This document shows, in pieces, positions 49,396-55,500 of a stretch of DNA of 55,500 bases. Numbering within the stretch: position 1 is the first letter of the stretch; each line of letters opens with the position of its first letter. This DNA is from Lentisphaerota bacterium. GTDB lineage: Bacteria > Verrucomicrobiota > Lentisphaeria > Victivallales > Victivallaceae. The notes under the pieces are model-generated. The model made no database searches. It saw nothing but the letters and a program-made list of their open reading frames with translations, and was not told the origin of the DNA. The stretch is from contig SUWF01000020.1 of the NCBI GenBank assembly GCA_015061575.1, positions 1-55,500 of the forward strand, in the 5' to 3' direction. A program made the translations under genes and the position numbers.

Positions 49396-50595
49396 TTATT
49401 CGACAACATCCGACACACGGCCGCTGGCGACGGTGTGACCGCCTTCGCGGATAGCGAAGCGGAGACCCTTTTCCATAGCGATCGGGGCGATCAGCTCAAC
49501 GTTGATCGAAACGTTATCGCCAGGCATGACCATTTCGGTGCCTTCCGGCAGAGAGATGGAACCGGTCACGTCAGTGGTACGGAAGTAGAACTGGGGACGA
49601 TAGTTGTTGAAGAACGGGGTATGACGGCCACCTTCTTCCTTGGTCAACACATAGATTTCACCAGCAAACTTGGTGTGCGGGGTGATGGTGCCGGGCTTGG
49701 CCAGAACCTGACCGCGCTTGACGTCTTCCTTCTTGGTGCCGCGGAGCAAGCAGCCGACGTTATCGCCAGCTTCGCCCTGATCGAGCAGCTTACGGAACAT
49801 TTCAACACCGGTAACGGTGGTCTTGGTGGTGTCATGGATACCAACGATTTCAACTTCGTCGTTGACCTTGATCACACCGCGTTCGATACGACCGGTAACC
49901 ACAGTACCACGACCTTCAATGCTGAACACGTCTTCGATCGGCATCAGGAAGTCCTGATCGACGGAACGGGCCGGCTGCGGAATGTAAGAATCAACAGCTT
50001 CCATCAGCTTGAGGATCGGGGCGCAAGCCGGATCATCGGGATTGCCTTCGGCTTCGACAGCCTTCAGAGCAGAACCCTGAACGATCGGAATATCATCACC
50101 CGGGAAATCATAGCTGCTCAGCAGTTCGCGGACTTCCATTTCCACGAGTTCGAGCAGTTCCGGATCATCCAGCTGGTCGCACTTGTTCAGGAAGACCACC
50201 AGAGCGGGCACACCCACCTGACGGGCCAGCAGAACGTGTTCACGGGTCTGAGCCATCGGGCCGTCGGTAGCAGCGATAACCAGAATACCACCGTCCATCT
50301 GAGCAGCACCGGTGATCATGTTCTTCACATAGTCAGCGTGGCCGGGGCAGTCGACGTGAGCATAGTGACGGCTCGCGGTTTCGTATTCCACGTGGGAAGT
50401 ATTGATGGTGATACCGCGTTCGCGTTCTTCGGGAGCATTATCGATATCGGCATAGTTCATGATTGCGCCGGTACCGAACTTGCGGTTCAACACCATGGTG
50501 ATCGCCGCGGTAAGAGTGGTCTTGCCATGGTCAACGTGACCGATGGTACCGATGTTACAATGCGGCTTCGTTCTTTCGAATTTTTCTTTAGCCAT
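49396..50595 (-). CDS. tuf: elongation factor Tu
   Basis: 399 aa, the GTPase that delivers aminoacyl-tRNA to the ribosome. GTPase motifs are [16 protein letters not shown] (G1), [15 protein letters not shown] (G2), [20 protein letters not shown] (G3) and [12 protein letters not shown] (G4). Domains II and III end normally ([15 protein letters not shown]). It is not in the str operon here but 74 bp behind tRNA-Thr, under a consensus promoter. Confidence 0.99.
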   Translation of the reverse strand: MAKEKFERTKPHCNIGTIGHVDHGKTTLTAAITMVLNRKFGTGAIMNYADIDNAPEERERGITINTSHVEYETASRHYAHVDCPGHADYVKNMITGAAQMDGGILVIAATDGPMAQTREHVLLARQVGVPALVVFLNKCDQLDDPELLELVEMEVRELLSSYDFPGDDIPIVQGSALKAVEAEGNPDDPACAPILKLMEAVDSYIPQPARSVDQDFLMPIEDVFSIEGRGTVVTGRIERGVIKVNDEVEIVGIHDTTKTTVTGVEMFRKLLDQGEAGDNVGCLLRGTKKEDVKRGQVLAKPGTITPHTKFAGEIYVLTKEEGGRHTPFFNNYRPQFYFRTTDVTGSISLPEGTEMVMPGDNVSINVELIAPIAMEKGLRFAIREGGHTVASGRVSDVVE

Positions 50596-50669
50596 TTTTT
50601 CCTCCGGATTTGCCGTTAGAGTTTATTTGCTTTAGTAATTGACTGATTTAAGTCTTAGTAATCAAAACA

Positions 50670-50745
50670 TGGAGCCTACAATCGGACTTGAACCGATGAC
50701 CTCGTCCTTACCAAGGACGTGCTCTACCGACTGAGCTATGTAGGC
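50670..50745 (-). tRNA. tRNA-Thr (GGU)
   Basis: 76 nt with CCA encoded. Acceptor GCCTACA pairs with TGTAGGC, the anticodon arm is CGTCC-TTGGTAA-GGACG (anticodon GGT), and GGTTCAAGTCC forms the T arm. It is the first element of the tRNA-Thr-tuf transcript. Confidence 0.98.
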
Positions 50746-50791
50746 CCGTTAAACCGTACAATCACCGCACTTGATGCGTTGACAGATACTT

Positions 50792-50820
50792 AATATAGAC
50801 TTCCGCATCCCATTTGTCAA
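50792..50820 (-). promoter_or_regulatory. promoter of the tRNA-Thr-tuf transcript
   Basis: Minus-strand TTGACA (50820-50815), a 17-nt spacer and TATATT (50797-50792), an almost perfect sigma-70 promoter about 47 bp before tRNA-Thr. Confidence 0.9.
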
Positions 50821-50851
50821 ATCCGGGACGAGAAAAATTTTGAATTTTTTT

Positions 50852-50936
50852 TGGTACTCGGGGGGGGACTTGAACCCCCAAGGATCACTCCATACGGACC
50901 TCAACCGTACGCGTCTGCCAGTTCCGCCACCCGAGC
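50852..50936 (-). tRNA. tRNA-Leu (GAG)
   Basis: 85 nt, class II, with CCA encoded. Acceptor GCTCGGG pairs with CCCGAGT (first pair G-U), the anticodon arm is TACGG-TTGAGGT-CCGTA (anticodon GAG), and a long variable arm precedes GGGGGTTCAAGTCCCCC. Confidence 0.97.
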
Positions 50937-50984
50937 ACTGCTTTTGGGCTATCTCCAAACGCTCTTGTTTGGAAATGTGCCTTT

Positions 50985-51012
50985 ACTTTACCACATTCCG
51001 GCAAAAATGCAA
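50985..51012 (-). promoter_or_regulatory. promoter of tRNA-Leu
   Basis: Minus-strand TTGCAT (51012-51007), 16-nt spacer and TAAAGT (50990-50985), with TGG just before the -10 (extended type). It lies about 50 bp upstream of tRNA-Leu. Confidence 0.75.
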
Positions 51013-51279
51013 GTTTATTTTGATTTTTTTTTGATATTTTCTCAATAAAAGTGCTTTTTTACCCGTAAAACGACCGTTTTCAGCCGCCTTTGATCTCCGA
51101 CAAAGAATCCTGGCACTATGTTTTACGCAACGACAGACATAGTTTACCAGATCGTTGTCCGGTTGTCATTCACCTGCCATCAGCCAGTAATACTGTCATC
51201 TGCCGTAAAATCAGCACACTTTCCAAAACATACAAACCGAAAATATTTTTTGTGTAAAAATTTTCCATGCAGAAAAAGT
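51013..51279. other. gene-free AT-rich spacer
   Basis: Between the tRNA-Leu promoter and the hairpins behind the second AIDA gene. Short frames are present but show no domain, ribosome binding site or repeat; nothing functional was recognised. Confidence 0.5.
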
Positions 51280-51336
51280 GATCCCAACCAGCTACCAGCA
51301 GGTTGGGATCCTGATGCGCTGTCTTGTCACAGCGCA
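51274..51336 (-). terminator. double hairpin behind the second AIDA/FG-GAP gene
   Basis: Reading along the minus strand, TGCGCTGT pairs with ACAGCGCA (51336-51315, 8 bp), then GATCCCAACC with GGTTGGGATC (51310-51280, 10 bp), followed by ACTTTTTC. The second hairpin with its T-run looks like the actual terminator, 66 bp after the stop. Confidence 0.75.
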
Positions 51337-51401
51337 ATATTTGTTTTATTTGATTTCTTCTGATATTTTCTCTTTTCCGGAAATATTCCCATCAAACGAG
51401 C

Positions 51402-53747
51402 TTAGGCAACCGTGGCAATATTCTGCCAGGAGTTCAATTCTTTGTTGACGATCTGCCAATATCCGGTCTGGCCGCTTGCGCTGTTACACCATGCTATATC
51501 GTCAGTACCGTCACCGTTATAGTCGCCGACTCCGGCCAGCGTCCAGTCGCTGGTCACTGCGCTGAGGATCGACCAGCTGTTCATAGCTCCATCGACTACG
51601 CCCCAGATACCAACAACGCCATCACCGTTGATCATGGCTATATCGCTGCAGCCATCGGCATTGAAATCGCCACTGCAGAGGAAGTTCCATTCATCCGGAT
51701 TGGCCACACTGATCATGCGCCAATCGTAGGCATCTTCGACCACCCATGCGCAGTAGGCGTTATAGGTCAGACCGCCCTCACCGACGAACTTATTGCGCCA
51801 GAGCATATCAGTTTTGCCGTCGCTGTTGTAGTCACCGGTGGCAACGATCTCCCATTCCGGCGAGTAGCCGTTGATCAACGTCCACTCAGTCCCCCCTTTC
51901 CAATAGCCCAGCAGACCGATCGGCGGCTGATCTGCCGGATAGTCGGGATTGCCGTCGGAAGCGGCAGTCGGATTGGTGATCAACACATCGCCAACGCCGT
52001 CACCGTTGAAATCGCCGGTACCTTCTATCCCCCAGCCGGGGCCGACCGAGTTCAACACCTGCGGAGTGAAGTTGCCGAAACCGTTGGAAACTTCGCCGAT
52101 CAACAGTCCGCCGGAATTTTTGCGCAAAATGTCCGCTTTGCCGTCACCGTTGAAATCCGTTACGCCGACAATTTCCCAGCCATCCTCCAGCGGCAATTCG
52201 GTCCAGACAGCATTATTGGCATATACCGTGACCTTACCATCATCCGCCACCATCAGCATATCCTGCTTGTTGCCGGAAAAATCACCGATCCAGAAACTGC
52301 GTTCCGGCTCCGGCGGAACCGGTGCCGATTCCGAAACCACCAGATTCAGACTGCCGCCCTGATTATTGAGCGTGTAATACACATTATTGTAACCGGCATA
52401 GTCGCCATTGAGTTTGAGTTCGCCGATATCGGCGTTGGCAGTCTTCAACGAAACTGTCATATTGCAATTACCCCAATCCGAGAAATTCCCGGCGATCAGG
52501 TAACTGCCTTCAGCGAGCATCATCGAAACCGTCAGATTCATGCTGCAGCTGATTCCGGCATTCACAACGATATGCGAATAATCATTGATAAAGCCCTTGC
52601 TGGATGTGCCGTTGACCGTAAAGTTCAAACTCGCTCCATCCAACAGCTTAGCCGAAGCATCACTGCCGCTGCCAAACTGCAGACTTCCGTACAAATCTCC
52701 GCCCAGAACCAAATAGCCGGAGCCGCTCAGCGAAGCACTGGTAACTCGCGCTCCACCGTAAACTGCCGCCTCCCCCTGCTGAGAAATATTGAGTTTATTG
52801 AGTACACTGCCGCTGTAGAAAAAGGCACTGCCATTGCCGCTTACATATAGAGAAGAAGCTTGCGCCCCACTGGAAACATACAGTTTGGTATTATCATACA
52901 TACGAACACTGGAAAGCACTGCTCCCTTTCCGGCCAAAGCTACCGTACCGCTGCTGCAGTAAACATTGTTTGCCGAGCCAGTAACATACAAGCGGCCCGC
53001 AGATTGCATATCAATCAGGTCAGCTGTGCCGCCGCTGGAAACATCCACTACGGCCCCACTTGTCATAGCGGTAAGATCCTGTAAATACCCCCCCGAATTA
53101 ACAGTTACACTACCGCCTCTGCTGATAGTGCATCCGGAAATCCATCCGGAATTGATCACCCGCAGCGTACCGCCGGAAAGCACCGCATAAACCGCCTTGC
53201 CGTCCGCACCAACATTGAGCGCCCCGCCGCTGGATATTTGCATGTGCGAGCCGACCCCGCCGCTGGAAATATTGACTATTCCCTTAACATTGGTCTGATA
53301 GGCGGAACCATTTTGCAAAATCAGCTGTCCCCCGGATGAGACAGTACCCAATTTGTCGTAGCCGCCGCTGGCGATCATGGCAGTGCCGCCGGAGGAAACA
53401 ACCATCTTACTGGTTTGGCCGTATACAAAAGCCTTGCCCTTGCTCATTACCTGCATAGCACTGGCAAAACCGCCGGAGGAGATGACAACTTTGCCGCCGC
53501 TGGAAACTACGGCCGAAAAACTGCTGCCGGCACTGAGATAATAATCGCCGAAAATTATACTGTTAGAGTCTACCCCGCCGATTCCAGACATAAATCCGGA
53601 CTCAGTGACGCTGGTATAATTTACAACCGCTCCACTGTGCAGATACAAGCCGCCGTTTCGGTCAACTGTTGCATAATTAAGTGTTCCTCCGGATACCAGA
53701 TAAAAATTGCTCCCGGAAATCAGCAGCCCACTACTTACTACCGCCAT
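51402..53747 (-). CDS. second AIDA-repeat / FG-GAP surface protein
   Basis: 781 aa from the ATG at 53747, which has GGAGG 5 nt upstream; the earlier ATGs overlap that site. Residues 1-360 are AIDA-type repeats (GGTLNYATVDRNGGLYLHSG, VVSSGGTAMIASGGYDKLG). Residues 375-480 are a beta domain ending GGSLNLVV, then only a short Pro-rich joint (SAPVPPEPE) where the other protein has 84 residues. FG-GAP repeats follow to the end (GVTDFNGDGKADIL, GDFNGDGVGDVL, GDYNSDGKTDML, GDFNADGCSDIA, GDYNGDGTDDIA). The C-terminus GYWQIVNKELNSWQNIATVA is close to that of the first protein. No signal peptide is evident. Confidence 0.85.
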   Translation of the reverse strand: MAVVSSGLLISGSNFYLVSGGTLNYATVDRNGGLYLHSGAVVNYTSVTESGFMSGIGGVDSNSIIFGDYYLSAGSSFSAVVSSGGKVVISSGGFASAMQVMSKGKAFVYGQTSKMVVSSGGTAMIASGGYDKLGTVSSGGQLILQNGSAYQTNVKGIVNISSGGVGSHMQISSGGALNVGADGKAVYAVLSGGTLRVINSGWISGCTISRGGSVTVNSGGYLQDLTAMTSGAVVDVSSGGTADLIDMQSAGRLYVTGSANNVYCSSGTVALAGKGAVLSSVRMYDNTKLYVSSGAQASSLYVSGNGSAFFYSGSVLNKLNISQQGEAAVYGGARVTSASLSGSGYLVLGGDLYGSLQFGSGSDASAKLLDGASLNFTVNGTSSKGFINDYSHIVVNAGISCSMNLTVSMMLAEGSYLIAGNFSDWGNCNMTVSLKTANADIGELKLNGDYAGYNNVYYTLNNQGGSLNLVVSESAPVPPEPERSFWIGDFSGNKQDMLMVADDGKVTVYANNAVWTELPLEDGWEIVGVTDFNGDGKADILRKNSGGLLIGEVSNGFGNFTPQVLNSVGPGWGIEGTGDFNGDGVGDVLITNPTAASDGNPDYPADQPPIGLLGYWKGGTEWTLINGYSPEWEIVATGDYNSDGKTDMLWRNKFVGEGGLTYNAYCAWVVEDAYDWRMISVANPDEWNFLCSGDFNADGCSDIAMINGDGVVGIWGVVDGAMNSWSILSAVTSDWTLAGVGDYNGDGTDDIAWCNSASGQTGYWQIVNKELNSWQNIATVA

Positions 53748-54048
53748 AAATGCCTCCATCATTTTAAGTTAAAGAAGAAGAGCTTAAACTGTACCCAACA
53801 AAGCTACTATAATATGTGTTTATGATATTGCAAAAATTTTTCATGTTTTTTTTCAAAAAAATCATCTGCTGCCTCACCTTGCAATGCTGCAGATATAAGC
53901 TGCAGATGGAAAATACGCATTTTTTTTACTTTTGGACTTGATTTATCGCTATCCTGCGCTTTATTTATATATATGTATATAATATGCAGATCAACTCTGA
54001 CGTTGATCAACAACGTTACATTTTTACATTTCAGGAAAGGATTTTGTT
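53748..54048. other. divergent intergenic region before purO
   Basis: About 300 bp, strongly AT-rich toward purO with TATATATGTATATAAT near 53970-53985, which contains a perfect TATAAT but no good -35. A CTGCAG-ATATAAG-CTGCAG repeat lies near 53890. The minus strand has ATATTATAG near 53813 that may be the -10 of the AIDA gene. No gene is seen. Confidence 0.4.
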
Positions 54049-54684
54049 ATGTATCTTGGAAGAATCGTCGCTATCGGTTTGACTCCGGCAGGCAATGCAG
54101 CTGCCATGTATCGGGTTTCCAGCCGCAGTTTTCCCAACCGGGAAGCTATCACCACTCCGGCCGGGATCGCCATTGTTCCCAAGCCGGGCTTTGAAGGCGA
54201 TTTGCGCAAAAACCCCTACATTGCCTACAACTGCCTGCGCTCAGCCGGGAAATATGTGATCACTTCCAATGGCTCCCAGACCGACCCCATCGTGGAAAAA
54301 ATCGCCATGGGTATGCCCGTAAGAGATGCCTTTGCCTTGGGGTTGCTGGCCATGGATTATGAAAAAGATTCGCTCGACACCCCCCGGATCGTAGCCTGCG
54401 TCGGCAATGGCGACAGTACCGGTTACTTGGGCATCGTGCGCAAAAATGCGGTGCTGGTACGGGAATTTGAACTCAAACCGGGACAGCTTTTCTATATTTC
54501 AACCTATGAATGCAACTATCCGTGTGACAGTTTCACGGATGAAAAATTTGACGCCCAGGATGCTGCCTCCGCCTGCAAATATGTCATTAACGGCGGCGTT
54601 TTTGCCGATTTCACCAACCCGGTGACGGCCGCTTGCGCAGTCTGGAAAGACTGCCAGCTGGATATCGCCACGCTGGATGCCTGA
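54049..54684 (+). CDS. purO: IMP cyclohydrolase, archaeal PurO type
   Basis: 211 aa. PurO closes the purine ring, turning FAICAR into IMP, the last step of de novo purine synthesis. MYLGRIVAIGLTPAGNAAAM, YRVSSRSFPNREA, KNPYIAYNCLRS and VITSNGSQTDPIVEKI match the PurO family, which is best known in archaea and replaces the cyclohydrolase half of PurH in a few bacteria. AGGAAAGG precedes the ATG. A helicase gene starts 18 bp after the stop, in the same transcript. No other pur genes are in the window. Confidence 0.93.
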   Translation: MYLGRIVAIGLTPAGNAAAMYRVSSRSFPNREAITTPAGIAIVPKPGFEGDLRKNPYIAYNCLRSAGKYVITSNGSQTDPIVEKIAMGMPVRDAFALGLLAMDYEKDSLDTPRIVACVGNGDSTGYLGIVRKNAVLVREFELKPGQLFYISTYECNYPCDSFTDEKFDAQDAASACKYVINGGVFADFTNPVTAACAVWKDCQLDIATLDA

Positions 54685-54702
54685 GCAGGAGTTGCAGGCT
54701 GA

Positions 54703-55500
54703 ATGAATCCTGAAGAGATCCTTTCCGGACTTAACCCCGAACAGCGGCGGGCCGCCAGCACGATCGACGGCCCGGTGCTGGTGCTGGCAGGTGCCGGAAC
54801 CGGCAAAACCCGGGTAATTACCTACCGCATAGCATATATGCTCGCTTGCGGCATCGCCCCGGAACACATTCTGGGGATGACTTTTACCAACAAAGCCGCC
54901 GCCGAAATGAAAGAACGTCTGGCGGATCTCTGCGGTAAAAGTGCTGCCGCCAAAGTTACGCTGGGGACTTTTCACGCTTTTGCCGGACGGCTGCTGCGCA
55001 AGGAGATCGAGGTATTCGGATTTCTGCCCAACTTCACCATTGCCGATGACAGTGATCAGAAATCCCTTATCAAACAAGCTGCCGCCGCTTGCGGCCTCAC
55101 CCGGGATGATGCTCCGATCCCGGAGGCGGCCAACTACATATCCCGCTGCAAAAACCGGATGCTTTCGCCCGAAGAAGCGGCGGTTGATCCCGAACAGAAT
55201 CCGGGCGATGAGATATTTGCCCGCATTTACAGCAAATATCAGAATCAGTTATTGCTGCAGAATATGCTGGACTTTGACGATCTTTTATTTTATACGCACC
55301 GGCTGCTGCGGGATTATCCGGAAGTGCGGGAACGCTGTCAGGAGCGTTATCAATATTTGCTGGTTGATGAGTATCAGGATACCAATCAGGTGCAGTTTGA
55401 AATGGTCAAACTGTTAGCGGGCGACCGCCAGAACCTCTGCGTGGTCGGCGACGATGACCAGAGTATCTACGGCTGGCGGGGCGCCGATGCCGGCAATATC
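54703..55500 (+). CDS. UvrD/PcrA-type DNA helicase, N-terminal part
   Basis: 266 codons are present before the window ends; the gene is cut by the edge, not broken. It starts MNPEEILSGLNPEQRRAAST (Q motif). Walker A is VLAGAGTGKTRVITYRIAYM near 27, motif Ia is GMTFTNKAAAEMKERL, TLGTFHAFAGRLLR follows, Walker B is YLLVDEYQDTNQVQFEM near 220, and motif III is VVGDDDQSIYGWRGAD. These define a superfamily 1A 3'-5' helicase acting in DNA repair; UvrD, PcrA and Rep cannot be told apart without the C-terminus. It follows purO by 18 bp. Confidence 0.95.
   Translation, partial: MNPEEILSGLNPEQRRAASTIDGPVLVLAGAGTGKTRVITYRIAYMLACGIAPEHILGMTFTNKAAAEMKERLADLCGKSAAAKVTLGTFHAFAGRLLRKEIEVFGFLPNFTIADDSDQKSLIKQAAAACGLTRDDAPIPEAANYISRCKNRMLSPEEAAVDPEQNPGDEIFARIYSKYQNQLLLQNMLDFDDLLFYTHRLLRDYPEVRERCQERYQYLLVDEYQDTNQVQFEMVKLLAGDRQNLCVVGDDDQSIYGWRGADAGNI

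Overview
The window looks like chromosomal DNA of a Lentisphaerae (PVC superphylum) bacterium, probably a Victivallis-like gut organism. This rests on recall of family patterns, not on a search. Supporting signs are the partial 16S 5' end (GGACGAACGCTGGCGGC...), large AIDA-repeat/FG-GAP surface proteins with Pro-Asp linkers, a SecD-SecF fusion, and many repeat-filled intergenic gaps. Nearly all genes lie on the minus strand; the exceptions are a propeller-type glycosidase-like gene, a class II aldolase, purO and a UvrD-type helicase.

Layout. 1-600: the 5' end of a 16S rRNA gene on the minus strand, with three tandem promoters spaced exactly 106 bp apart. 915-8454: a GH-like propeller protein (+), then on the minus strand a sodium:solute symporter, a DUF2062 membrane protein, a SecDF fusion and a small membrane-anchored unknown. 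8652-11536: an operon of an HD-domain protein, an adenosylhomocysteinase-like protein and an MTA/SAH-deaminase-like amidohydrolase, suggesting SAH recycling. 11631-12673: a 10-bp repeat cluster and a 133-bp minisatellite (seven periods, eight terminator-like hairpins) behind groEL. 12744-16738: groEL, groES and dnaK, with a very good sigma-54-type promoter match in front of dnaK and no CIRCE element seen.

16950-18162: a small repeat protein gene and a 31-codon truncated paralogue, each behind its own promoter and a structured leader RNA ending in a terminator hairpin. The locus is a tandem duplication bounded by a 9-bp microhomology with the end of the prepilin peptidase gene. 18144-24720: a minus-strand run of cstA, an unknown gene, an LpxL-like acyltransferase, an M55 aminopeptidase, trpB (TrpB2 type) and prepilin peptidase. 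24721-25711: a repeat island without genes. 25712-28795: a 1027-aa AIDA/FG-GAP protein. 29147-30427: a double-domain class II aldolase whose second domain has lost its zinc ligands.

30744-51012: the transcription/translation supercluster on the minus strand. In transcription order it is tRNA-Leu; tRNA-Thr-tuf; rpmG-tRNA-Trp-secE-nusG-rplK-rplA-rplJ-rplL; rpoB-rpoC; rpsL-rpsG-fusA-rpsJ-rplC-rplD-rplW-rplB-rpsS. It is cut short by a strong terminator right after rpsS, so rplV, rpsC and the rest of the S10/spc block lie elsewhere. 51402-53747: a second AIDA/FG-GAP protein. 54049-55500: an archaeal-type IMP cyclohydrolase (purO) and the start of a UvrD/PcrA-type helicase running off the end.

The candidates for something undescribed are the duplicated leader-RNA/small-protein locus, the terminator-bearing minisatellite, and the AIDA/FG-GAP protein family with its shared C-terminus and no visible signal peptide.
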